This document shows, one piece after another, positions 1 to 6,531 of a stretch of 8,730 nt of DNA. Positions within the stretch are counted from its first letter, which is position 1, and the number at the start of each line of letters is the position of its first letter. The notes below the pieces were generated by a model. The model made no database searches and had not been told where the DNA came from. It saw only the letters and a program-made list of their open reading frames with translations. The DNA lies in the NCBI GenBank assembly GCA_900770015.1, contig CAAGIU010000374.1:1-8730 (forward strand). Reading direction: 5' to 3'. Source of the stretch: an uncultured Oscillospiraceae bacterium. GTDB lineage: Bacteria; Bacillota_A; Clostridia; Oscillospirales; Oscillospiraceae. Position numbers and translations under genes: made by a program.

Positions 1-83
1 AAAAATCTGCCCGCCAAATTACAATTTTATGATGTTTTGCACGACTACAGTGGGTTCAGATCGTGATACCGGAGGAAAGGAGC

Positions 84-1787
84 GTGGGCAGAGCCATGGC
101 AAAACCGAAAATATCCCTGCAGCTGGGGCTGATGACCACCATTGTGATCTGCTGGCTGGTGCCCATTCTCATCATTGTGACTTTGGGCGGTATGCTGTTC
201 GGGGACAATTACCGCCGCAGCGTCCGGCAGGAGATCGACGCCAGCGCCGACTATGCCCTCCGGCAGGTGCACCAGCAGCTGAAGGATGCCATCCGGGATT
301 CCAAGACCATCTCCTATGACGGCATTGTCAGAAGCGCCTACCGCACCTATCAGCAAAACGGCGACAGCGCATCGCTGTACCGGAGCATCAGCGACTATCT
401 GAGCCTGAGCTTTTCCCGGGCGGAGAGCTACAAGGCGGTGTTCATCAGCTTTTGGGACAAGACCGTGGATGTGGATGTATACCTGCTCAGCAGCGGCACC
501 GCAGGCTATGAATTCCTGCAGGCCTGCCGGGACTGTGAGCCCTTTGTCCTGCAGCGGATGGCGGACGCGGACACGGATATCTGCTTTTTGCTGCTGGAGG
601 GGAACCTGTACATGGCAAGAAACCTTCTGGACAGCCATTTTGAGCCCTATGCCTCGGTGGTGATGGTGCTGGAGCCGTCGGTTGTGTTTCAGCCGCTGCA
701 TTCCGTGCCCCGGATTCACGATCTCCGGCTGGAAATCGATGATACTGTGTTTTGTATGGACGAGGGGAATTCCCTGGTCCCTGCCCAGAGCGGGCAGGAA
801 GATATCCGCTATGAGGCGGAGGCAGACGGACACCGGTTCGCCTTCACGGCGGAGCTGGAGAAGTATGACCTTTGGGGGGAGAATCCCTGGCTGTCCCGGG
901 CGGCCTGCGTGGTGGCGCTGATGGTGCTGCCGCTGCTGGTGGTGGTGATCGCGCTGTTTCGGCACCACGTTTCCCAGCCCATGCAGACGCTGGTCAGCGC
1001 CAACCTGCTGGTCCAGTCCGGGCAGCGGGGCTACCAGATCGACCGGCGCCCGCCCAACCGGGAATTTGAAAAGCTCTATTCCCATTTCAACGCCATGTCG
1101 GCGGAGCTGAAATGTCAGTTTGACCGTTCCTATCAGGAGCAGCAGGCGGCGCAAAGGGCTCAGATCAAGGCGCTGCAGTCCCAGATCAACCCCCATTTTC
1201 TGAACAATACCCTGGAAATTATCAATTGGGAGGCGCGGATCGCGGAAAATGACCGGGTCAGCGCCATGATCGAGGCCCTGTCCACCATGCTGGGAGCGGC
1301 CCTGGACCGGGACGGCCGGACCCAGATCACCCTGAAGGAGGAGCTGGGATATGTGGAGGCGTACCTGTACATCATCCGGGAACGGTTGGGAGAGGGATTC
1401 CACGTCCACCAGCAGATCGACCAGTCCCTTCTGGAACGGCTGATCCCCCGGCTGATCCTGCAGCCCATTGTGGAAAACGCGGTGGAACACGATATCACCA
1501 CCCGCCGGGGCGGCAGCCTTTGGGTCCGGGCCTACCGGCAGGAGGAACGGATGGTACTGGAGGTGGAGCACGACGGGCAGATGACAGAAGAAGACCGGCA
1601 GAACATCCGCAGGCTCCTGTCTGGGGAAGCGGAAGACGGCGGACAGGTGGGCCTGCGCAATGTCCACCAGCGGCTGAAGCTGATCTACGGCCCGGAGGGA
1701 ACGCTGAGCGTGGAGCAGACCCCGGAGGGAACGATACTGGCCCGGATCAGCTTCCCCATGGCGGTGAGAGGAGGCGGAAAACAGTGA
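84..1787 (+). CDS. YesM-type sensor histidine kinase (two-component, LytS/YesM class)
   Basis: Membrane histidine kinase of the sugar-responsive YesM family, about 567 aa and close to the usual family length. TM1 is at about residues 16-40 and an extracellular sensor region at about 41-270, which includes the YDGIVRSAY stretch typical of YesM dCache-like sensors. TM2 is at about 273-293, followed by a HAMP-like linker and coiled coil. The His_kinase motif SQINPHFLNN gives the phospho-acceptor His371. The ATPase N-box is LQPIVENAVEHD (Asn465), and the later glycine box reads GQVGLRNVHQRL. The first glycine box is abnormal: HDGQM at residues 496-500 instead of the usual DxGxGM. I chose GTG at 84 because GGAGG at 71-75 is 8 bases upstream. 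GTG 63 precedes that site and ATG 96 is too far from it. The gene overlaps the downstream lipoprotein gene, and its expected partner is the response regulator at 3106. The family is clear; ligand and catalytic competence are not. Confidence 0.93.
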   Translation: MGRAMAKPKISLQLGLMTTIVICWLVPILIIVTLGGMLFGDNYRRSVRQEIDASADYALRQVHQQLKDAIRDSKTISYDGIVRSAYRTYQQNGDSASLYRSISDYLSLSFSRAESYKAVFISFWDKTVDVDVYLLSSGTAGYEFLQACRDCEPFVLQRMADADTDICFLLLEGNLYMARNLLDSHFEPYASVVMVLEPSVVFQPLHSVPRIHDLRLEIDDTVFCMDEGNSLVPAQSGQEDIRYEAEADGHRFAFTAELEKYDLWGENPWLSRAACVVALMVLPLLVVVIALFRHHVSQPMQTLVSANLLVQSGQRGYQIDRRPPNREFEKLYSHFNAMSAELKCQFDRSYQEQQAAQRAQIKALQSQINPHFLNNTLEIINWEARIAENDRVSAMIEALSTMLGAALDRDGRTQITLKEELGYVEAYLYIIRERLGEGFHVHQQIDQSLLERLIPRLILQPIVENAVEHDITTRRGGSLWVRAYRQEERMVLEVEHDGQMTEEDRQNIRRLLSGEAEDGGQVGLRNVHQRLKLIYGPEGTLSVEQTPEGTILARISFPMAVRGGGKQ

Positions 1788-3088
1788 AAAAAGCAATGGC
1801 AGCGCTGCTTACCATGGCAATCTGCCTGGGGCTTACGGCCTGCGGTACGGACGATGCCCCATCCGGCACGGAAGCGGTCCGGGAGAGCGTGACCCTGACG
1901 GTGGTCACCTCCTACGGCGGAGACGACGGCAACCGGGGAAGCTTTGTGACGGCGGTGGAGGAATACCAGGCGGCCACCGGTGTCACGGTGGAGGATCACT
2001 CCGCCGCCTCCAATGAGGAATGGAAAAACAAGGTGCTCACCGACTTCATGACCGGCTCCGAGTCGGATGTGCTGTTCTATTTCACCAACGCCGACGCCGA
2101 CCCCTTCATCAATGCCGGCAAGGTGGTGTCCATCGAAGAGATCCGGGAGGAATACCCGGACTACGCCACCAACATGAAGGAATCCATGATGGCGGTGGCC
2201 TCCGACGGACTGCACTATGCGGTGCCCTCCAGCGGGTTCTGGGAGACACTGTTTGTAAACACGGCGGTGCTGGAGCAGTGCGGCGTGGCGGTGCCGGGGG
2301 CGGACTACACCTGGGAGGCGTTCCTGCGCGACTGCGAGACCATCAAAGAGGCCGGTTTTACCCCCATTGCCTGCTCCCTGTACGAAATCCCCCACTACTG
2401 GTTTGAGTTTGCCGTGATGAACAACGGTTCCCTTGCCAGCCATCTGGAGGTGCCCACCCTGGACGAAACCGGCGCACTGCGGGATGACGCCGCGTCCCGG
2501 AAGTGGATCGCGGCGCTGGAGGATATCAGGCTCCTGTATGAAGCGGGGTATTTCCCCAGAAACACCCTGACTGCCACCGACGCGGAGACGGTGGCCCTGT
2601 TCGGCAGGGGCGAGGCAGCGTTCCTGATCGACGGTTCCTGGAAGGTGGGCTACTTCACGAAGAATTTCCCGGAGGCTCTGGACAGCATCCAGGTCCGCTT
2701 TGCTCCCGGCAAGGGGGAGCGGCTCGCCACGGATGCCATCGGCGGCATTTCCATGGGCTATTTCATCACCCGCAAGGCCTGGGAGGACCCGCAGACCCGG
2801 GAGGCGGCGGTGGAATTTGTTTTCCACATGACCTCGGAGGAGGTCCTGGGCAGCTTTGTCACCACGGAGGTCACGGCACTGGTCAACGGTGCCGCTCCCA
2901 AGGGACTGAATACCCTCCAGAGCTCTGCAGCCGACGCCATTGTGGAGCTCACCGGCGTGGTGGGGGCAGTGCAGGACGCCATTTCCGGCGAGGCAAAGAG
3001 CGACCTGTTTGCCAACATTCAGAAGGTGGTCACGGGACAGATGACCCCGGCGGAGGCGGTGGAATCCGCCATCCGCCTGAACGGATAG
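1784..3088 (+). CDS. Family-1 extracellular solute-binding lipoprotein, probable sensor-associated sugar-binding protein
   Basis: Extracellular solute-binding protein of the UgpB/MalE-like SBP_bac_1 family, 434 aa, predicted to be lipid-anchored outside the membrane. The N-terminus has KK, a hydrophobic core and the lipobox LTAC with Cys20. The mature part has SBP features: a VTLTVVTSYG first strand, DVLFYF, the YAVPSSG/TLFVNTAVLEQCG hinge region, and a C-terminal VVTGQMTPAEAVESA helix typical of the family. The start is GTG at 1784, overlapping the kinase TGA as GTGA. AGGAGG at 1769-1774 supports this start over upstream in-frame codons inside the kinase gene. No permease or ATPase adjoins it. 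It lies between kinase and regulator, so I infer that it either presents ligand to the kinase (as XylFII does for LytS/YesN) or feeds the importer encoded downstream. The ligand is unknown, probably an oligosaccharide. Confidence 0.9.
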   Translation: MKKAMAALLTMAICLGLTACGTDDAPSGTEAVRESVTLTVVTSYGGDDGNRGSFVTAVEEYQAATGVTVEDHSAASNEEWKNKVLTDFMTGSESDVLFYFTNADADPFINAGKVVSIEEIREEYPDYATNMKESMMAVASDGLHYAVPSSGFWETLFVNTAVLEQCGVAVPGADYTWEAFLRDCETIKEAGFTPIACSLYEIPHYWFEFAVMNNGSLASHLEVPTLDETGALRDDAASRKWIAALEDIRLLYEAGYFPRNTLTATDAETVALFGRGEAAFLIDGSWKVGYFTKNFPEALDSIQVRFAPGKGERLATDAIGGISMGYFITRKAWEDPQTREAAVEFVFHMTSEEVLGSFVTTEVTALVNGAAPKGLNTLQSSAADAIVELTGVVGAVQDAISGEAKSDLFANIQKVVTGQMTPAEAVESAIRLNG

Positions 3089-3105
3089 ATAAAGGAGGAA
3101 ACGCC

Positions 3106-3843
3106 ATGTATCGGGTCGTGCTGATCGATGATGAAAACATCATTGTGGAGGGCCTGCGCCGGGTGGTCCGGTGGGCGGATTACAGCTGTCAGGTGGTGGG
3201 CACCGCCTGCGACGCGGAGGCGGGAACCCGACTCATCCGGGAGCTTCAGCCGCACATTCTGTTTACGGATATCCGGATGCCCGGCCGGGATGGGCTGGCC
3301 ATGGTGGCGGCCCTGCGCAGCGAATACCCGGATATGCAGGTGGCGATTCTCACGGGCTACCGGGATTTTGCCTATGCCCAGGAGGCCATCCGCCTGGGGG
3401 TGACCCGTTTTCTGCTGAAGCCTTCCAAAATGGAGGAGATCAAAGAGGCGCTGACGGCCATGGTGGAGCGTCTGGACAAAAACCCCATCCACGAGGACGA
3501 GGAAGAGCAGAGCCGGAACGCCGGCAGCTTCATCGTCAACCAGGCGCTGGGCTTCATGGAGAAGCATTACGCCGAGAAGCTGACGCTGCAGGCGGTGGCG
3601 GACTGCTGCTATGTGTCCCAGTGGCACCTTTCAAAGCTGCTGAACAAGTACGCGGAAAAGAGCTTCTACGACATCCTCAATGCCATTCGGATCCAGAAGG
3701 CCAAGGAGCTGCTGGCAGACCCCAAACTGAAAATCGGGCAGATCGGAGAACTGGTTGGCTACGCGGACACCGCCCATTTCGCCCGGACCTTCCGCAAGCT
3801 GGAGGGCATGAGCGCCAACGAATACCGCAATACCATACGATAA
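3106..3843 (+). CDS. YesN-type response regulator, receiver plus AraC-family DNA-binding domain
   Basis: Transcription factor of 245 aa with an N-terminal CheY-like receiver and a C-terminal AraC/XylS helix-turn-helix domain. In the receiver, acidic residues are at D8-D9-E10, the phospho-acceptor is Asp55 in LFTDIRMPG, the switch residue is Thr83, and Lys105 is in LLKP, so all key residues are present. The AraC domain runs from about 143 to 243, with two HTH units: LQAVADCCYVSQWHLSKLLNK and IGELVGYADTAHFARTFRK. The last ends in the family hallmark GMSANEYR. It is shorter than B. subtilis YesN because the linker is brief. AAAGGAGG at 3091-3098 lies 7 bases before ATG, and the lipoprotein gene stops 17 bases upstream, so it is co-transcribed with kinase and lipoprotein. 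It probably activates carbohydrate-uptake genes such as the importer at 4554-8046; that target is an inference. Confidence 0.94.
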   Translation: MYRVVLIDDENIIVEGLRRVVRWADYSCQVVGTACDAEAGTRLIRELQPHILFTDIRMPGRDGLAMVAALRSEYPDMQVAILTGYRDFAYAQEAIRLGVTRFLLKPSKMEEIKEALTAMVERLDKNPIHEDEEEQSRNAGSFIVNQALGFMEKHYAEKLTLQAVADCCYVSQWHLSKLLNKYAEKSFYDILNAIRIQKAKELLADPKLKIGQIGELVGYADTAHFARTFRKLEGMSANEYRNTIR

Positions 3844-3903
3844 TATGCGGCGCCGCAGACAATGGCGGCGTGACCCGCGCAGATAAAATACTAGCCCAGC
3901 TAA

Positions 3904-4155
3904 TGTAGGGGAGGCTATCAGCCTCCCGCCACGTAGGTCCACTGCGTGTTCCGATGAATGGAATTTTGTTGGACATGGTAAGGAGCGAAGCGACCTTGGC
4001 TCTCCCTTTGGGAGAGCTGGCTGCCCCGTATGGGGCAGCCTGAGAGGGTCCCGCGTTCCAACACACGCCCCCAACCATCAAACGGAGTACCCTCTCAGTC
4101 AGCCTGTTCGGCTGACAGCTCTCCCAAAGGGAGAGCCAAGGTCGCTGTAAGCGCC
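3904..4155. repeat. Palindromic intergenic repeat, full-length copy (copy 1)
   Basis: The left part contains a small hairpin, GGGAGGCT(3909-3916)-ATC-AGCCTCCC(3920-3927), followed by about 65 bases shared with copy 2 at 8183. The right part is bounded by a perfect 31-bp inverted repeat, 3989-4019 against 4116-4146. Inside are a 9-bp hairpin with loop GTAT (4019-4040), a 6-bp hairpin with loop TGTTC (4099-4115), and an inner 10-bp pairing (4040-4049 with 4089-4098) closing a 39-base loop. This could form a cruciform or cloverleaf. It encodes no protein, and reading frames through it are artefacts. It resembles abundant intergenic repeats I associate with Oscillospiraceae genomes (from memory). 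Confidence 0.8.
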
Positions 4156-4188
4156 AGCCTGCCAAATCAACAAACGAATATGCATCTG

Positions 4189-4238
4189 CCGGCCGCTGGA
4201 GGGTTCATCTGATCCCACCGGCGGCCGGGTTCTTTTTT
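4189..4238 (+). terminator. Strong rho-independent terminator
   Basis: A 15-position stem, 4189-4203 against 4214-4228, has a GC-rich base (CCGGCCGC/GCGGCCGG), one G-T wobble, one mismatch and a 10-base loop. It is followed by GTTCTTTTTT. The T-run lies downstream on the + strand, so it ends transcripts from the sensor operon. It sits about 350 bases past the regulator stop, so the palindromic repeat would be part of that transcript's 3' end. It also isolates the importer operon from upstream read-through. Confidence 0.85.
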
Positions 4239-4292
4239 GCTTCACATATGGCAAATTGAACAAGGAAATGCAAGAAACAGCAACCCGGTGTC

Positions 4293-4321
4293 GTGACGAA
4301 TCACCAAAGGAATGCTAGAAT
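4293..4321 (+). promoter_or_regulatory. Candidate extended -10 sigma-A promoter for the importer operon
   Basis: TGCTAGAAT (4313-4321) matches the extended -10 pattern TGnTAtaAT with one core mismatch. A weak -35 box GTGACG (4293-4298) lies 17 bases upstream. It falls after the terminator at 4238 and before the permease gene. The start of transcription would be near 4328, essentially at the left edge of the 169-bp palindrome. The poor -35 box would suit an activator-dependent promoter, for example one served by the upstream YesN-type regulator. This is a prediction from motif match only. Confidence 0.4.
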
Positions 4322-4325
4322 ATAC

Positions 4326-4494
4326 TTAAGGCAACACCGCACAATGGGGGCTGCGGGTTTCGGCAGATCTTTTACCCCAATTGTGCAGTATGAAAAATGG
4401 GAAATACACAAAGTATTCCCGCATTTTTCATACTTTCGCTTGGGGCAAAATCTCTTGCCGAATCTCCTTGCCCCATTATGCGGTGCTGCCTTAA
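4326..4494. repeat. 169-bp TTAA-ended full-length palindrome, MITE-like
   Basis: Two 82-bp arms (4326-4407 and 4413-4494) flank a 5-base loop ACAAA. Both ends read TTAAGGCA(A/G)CACCGCA(C/T)AATGGGG in inverted orientation, and similarity continues to the loop (AGTATGAAAAAT shared near the centre). Mismatches cluster in the middle of the arms. No transposase is encoded. The TTAA ends could be a target-site duplication or part of the terminal repeat. The form fits a miniature inverted-repeat transposable element or a large palindromic unit. It lies between the candidate promoter and the permease start, so it would be transcribed as a long hairpin in the 5' leader. Confidence 0.8.
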
Positions 4495-4553
4495 ATCAGA
4501 AATGGAAACCGGGTGGGTATTTCAAAATTGATTCACGGAAGGGGAGGGGACTT

Positions 4554-5528
4554 ATGGCTCAAACTCTGCAGAAAGCAGCGTCCCGCCGGAATGTTTCCGG
4601 TCGGTTGAGCAAGTACAAAAAAACGCTGGCCCTGCTGACCATGGTGGCTCCCGGCGCCATCTGGCTGCTGTTGCTGCGCTACCTGCCCATGGGCGGCATC
4701 GTCCTGGCATTCAAGGACTATAAGATCAATCCCAGGAATCCCTCGTTCATCAGCAACCTGATAAACAGCAAATGGGTGGGCTTCAAAAACTTTGAATACC
4801 TGTTCAAGACCGACGCCACCTGGATCATGTTCCGAAACACCCTGGCCTACAACGTGGTATTCATCATTCTGGGCGTCATTATTCCGGTGGCCTTCGCCAT
4901 CATGATGAATGAGTTCACGAAAAAGCACGTGAAAAAAGCCTACCAGACCATGATGTTTTTTCCCTATTTTCTGTCCTGGGTGGTGGTAAGCTACTTCCTG
5001 AACGCCTTCCTGGATGCCCAGTACGGCATGATCCCCGCCATGCAGGAGGCGGCGGGGAAGGAGGTCACATCCTGGTATACCACCCCCGGCCCCTGGCCGT
5101 ATTTACTGGTGTTTGCCAACCTGTGGAAAAACGTGGGCTACTCCACGGTGCTGTACCTGGCGGCCATCACCGGCATTGATGCCAACCAGTACGAGGCCGC
5201 CGCCATCGACGGCGCTTCCAAATGGCAGCAGGTGCTCTATGTGACGCTGCCCCACCTGCGAACCATGATCTGCATTCTCTTCATCATGAATGTGGGCAGA
5301 ATCTTCGCTTCGGACTTTGGCCTGTTCTATAATGTGCCCATGCAGAACGGAGCCCTGTTCTCCGTGACCCAGACCATCGATACCTATGTCTACCGGGCCT
5401 ACATCGCCACCGGCAATCCGGGACAGTCGTCGGCGGCGGGACTGCTGCAGAATGTGCTGGGCTTTGTGTGCATTCTGTCGGCCAACGCCATTGTCAAGAA
5501 AATAGATCCCGACAGCGCCATGTTCTGA
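4554..5528 (+). CDS. lplB: LplB-like ABC carbohydrate permease (CUT1 subunit 1)
   Basis: Integral membrane permease of 324 aa, matching the usual LplB length, with about six hydrophobic segments. A basic cytoplasmic N-terminus leads into TM1 (ALLTMVAPGAIWLLLL), followed by the family signature YLPMGGIVLAFKDYKI. The binding-protein-dependent transport motif EAA is at E214-A215-A216 with Gly220, followed by VLYVTLPHL; this cytoplasmic loop docks the ATPase. I start at ATG 4554 because GGAGG at 4543-4547 is 6 bases upstream. The open frame continues back to 4293, but that extension translates the palindromic repeat and is not protein-like. It pairs with the next permease, 12 bases downstream, to form the translocation pore. 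LplB/YtcP-type systems in B. subtilis take up plant polysaccharide oligosaccharides such as rhamnogalacturonan products, but the substrate here is not readable. Confidence 0.93.
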   Translation: MAQTLQKAASRRNVSGRLSKYKKTLALLTMVAPGAIWLLLLRYLPMGGIVLAFKDYKINPRNPSFISNLINSKWVGFKNFEYLFKTDATWIMFRNTLAYNVVFIILGVIIPVAFAIMMNEFTKKHVKKAYQTMMFFPYFLSWVVVSYFLNAFLDAQYGMIPAMQEAAGKEVTSWYTTPGPWPYLLVFANLWKNVGYSTVLYLAAITGIDANQYEAAAIDGASKWQQVLYVTLPHLRTMICILFIMNVGRIFASDFGLFYNVPMQNGALFSVTQTIDTYVYRAYIATGNPGQSSAAGLLQNVLGFVCILSANAIVKKIDPDSAMF

Positions 5529-5540
5529 GGAGGTGCGGTT

Positions 5541-6461
5541 ATGGCCGAAAAAAAGAAAAATCTACGTCTGAACTCCGTCAGCGCGGGTACGGAAGCGGTG
5601 TTCCATGTGATCATCGGTCTGTTTTCCGTGTGCTGCATCATCCCCTTTGTATTCGTTGTCATCATTTCCTTCTCCGCGGAGGATTCCATCCGGCAGATCG
5701 GCTATTCCTTCTTCCCCCAGGCGTGGAGCGCCTCGGCATATACCTACGCCTTTGACAAGCTCCCTCAGATCTGGCGGTCCTATTTCAACAGCATTTTCAT
5801 CACGGTGGTGGGCACGGTGCTCAGCACGGCCATATGCGCCATGTATTCCTATGCGCTGTACCGGCCGGATTTCAAATTCCGTAGCTTCTTCAACTTCCTC
5901 AGCTTCTTTACCATGATTTTCGGCGGCGGCCTGGTGCCCACCTACATCGTCAGCAAGCAGCTGCTGGGCCTCAGCGAGAACTATGCAGCGCTGATCGTCC
6001 CGCTGCTGGTCAGCCCCTTTAACATCATCGTCATGCGGACCTTCTTCAAAAGCTCCGTGCCCATGGAGCTGATCGAAGCCGCCACCATCGACGGCAGTGG
6101 GGAATATTCCACGCTGCTGCGGATCGTGGTGCCCATCGCCAAACCGGGCATCGCCACCATCGCTTTGCTCAATGCCCTGGCCTACTGGAATGACTGGTTC
6201 AATTCCCTGCTGTACATCCGTCAGCACAAGATTTTGCAGCCGCTGCAGGCGCTGCTGATGGAGCTGCAGAACAACGTGGACTACCTGAACCGGATGGCGG
6301 GCCAGCTGGGCGCGGCAGCCATCAACGAGGCCGCCAAGCTGCCCACCCAGTCGCTGCGCATGGTGCTGGTGGTGCTGATTGTGGTGCCCATCGCCTGCGC
6401 CTATCCCTTCTTCCAGCGCTACATCGTGTCCGGTCTTGCCATCGGATCAGTGAAGGGCTGA
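5541..6461 (+). CDS. YtcP/LplC-like ABC carbohydrate permease (CUT1 subunit 2)
   Basis: Second integral membrane subunit, 306 aa, of the same importer, in the MalG-like COG0395 class. Features in order: TM1 (VFHVIIGLFSVCCIIPFVFVVIISF), the SFSAEDSI segment typical of YtcP proteins, further membrane spans around AMYSYALYRPDFKFRSFFNF and FGGGLVPTY, and the EAA loop at E179-A180-A181 with Gly185. The protein ends in FFQRYIVSGLAIGSVKG, the C-terminal signature of YtcP/LplC permeases. AGGAGGT at 5528-5534 overlaps the stop of the first permease gene and lies 6 bases before ATG, so the pair is translationally coupled and made in equal amounts. No anomalies are seen. Its partner ATPase is not encoded here. 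Confidence 0.93.
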   Translation: MAEKKKNLRLNSVSAGTEAVFHVIIGLFSVCCIIPFVFVVIISFSAEDSIRQIGYSFFPQAWSASAYTYAFDKLPQIWRSYFNSIFITVVGTVLSTAICAMYSYALYRPDFKFRSFFNFLSFFTMIFGGGLVPTYIVSKQLLGLSENYAALIVPLLVSPFNIIVMRTFFKSSVPMELIEAATIDGSGEYSTLLRIVVPIAKPGIATIALLNALAYWNDWFNSLLYIRQHKILQPLQALLMELQNNVDYLNRMAGQLGAAAINEAAKLPTQSLRMVLVVLIVVPIACAYPFFQRYIVSGLAIGSVKG

Positions 6462-6478
6462 TCCCAACCCGGCTAATG

Positions 6479-6494
6479 CAGCGCAAACGCGCTG
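6479..6494 (+). other. Short stem-loop between permease and binding-protein genes
   Basis: A perfect 6-bp stem, CAGCGC/GCGCTG, with loop AAAC lies in the 70-base gap before the binding-protein gene. No T-run follows, so it is not a full terminator. It could be an RNA-processing or mRNA-stabilising element that raises binding-protein expression over the permeases. Function is inferred from position only. Confidence 0.4.
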
Positions 6495-6531
6495 ATTGGT
6501 AATTACACTTTATAATAATGGAGGATGAAAC

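Larger units (their letters stand above)
3844..4553. other. 710-base intergenic region between sensor and importer operons
   Basis: No credible gene is seen here. In order it holds: a 12-bp perfect palindrome TGCGGCGCCGCA just after the regulator stop (3846-3857); a repeat of about 250 bp with cloverleaf-like pairing (3904-4155); an intrinsic terminator (4189-4238); a candidate promoter (4293-4321); a 169-bp hairpin element (4326-4494); and the ribosome site of the permease gene. Small open frames across it lie in repeats, lack good ribosome sites and show no protein-family features. Confidence 0.8.

Noticed and set aside
20..33. TACAAT and TATGAT as -10 boxes for the sensor operon
   Set aside because: The matching -35 would lie outside the window (TACAAT) or is not present (TATGAT). 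The promoter cannot be judged from 83 bases.
1520..1783. In-frame upstream extension of the binding lipoprotein
   Set aside because: It overlaps the kinase ATPase domain in another frame. GTG 1784 starts directly at a lipoprotein signal peptide with a good ribosome site.
3851..3870. CGCCGC/GCGGCG hairpin right after the regulator gene as a terminator
   Set aside because: No T-run follows; the hairpin at 4189-4238 is the convincing terminator.
4293..4553. N-terminal extension of the first permease (87 extra residues in frame)
   Set aside because: The extension translates the TTAA palindrome, has no family similarity, and lacks a ribosome site. ATG 4554 has GGAGG at proper spacing and gives the usual length.
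6476..6492. Possible catabolite-response (cre) site near the permease/binding-protein junction
   Set aside because: The TG-to-CG spacing and the central bases do not match the cre consensus; the symmetry is explained by the 6-bp stem-loop.
6511..6516. Perfect TATAAT just upstream of the sugar-binding protein gene
   Set aside because: Transcription would begin inside the ribosome site and no -35 box is present at 16-18 bases, so it is more likely chance AT-rich leader.
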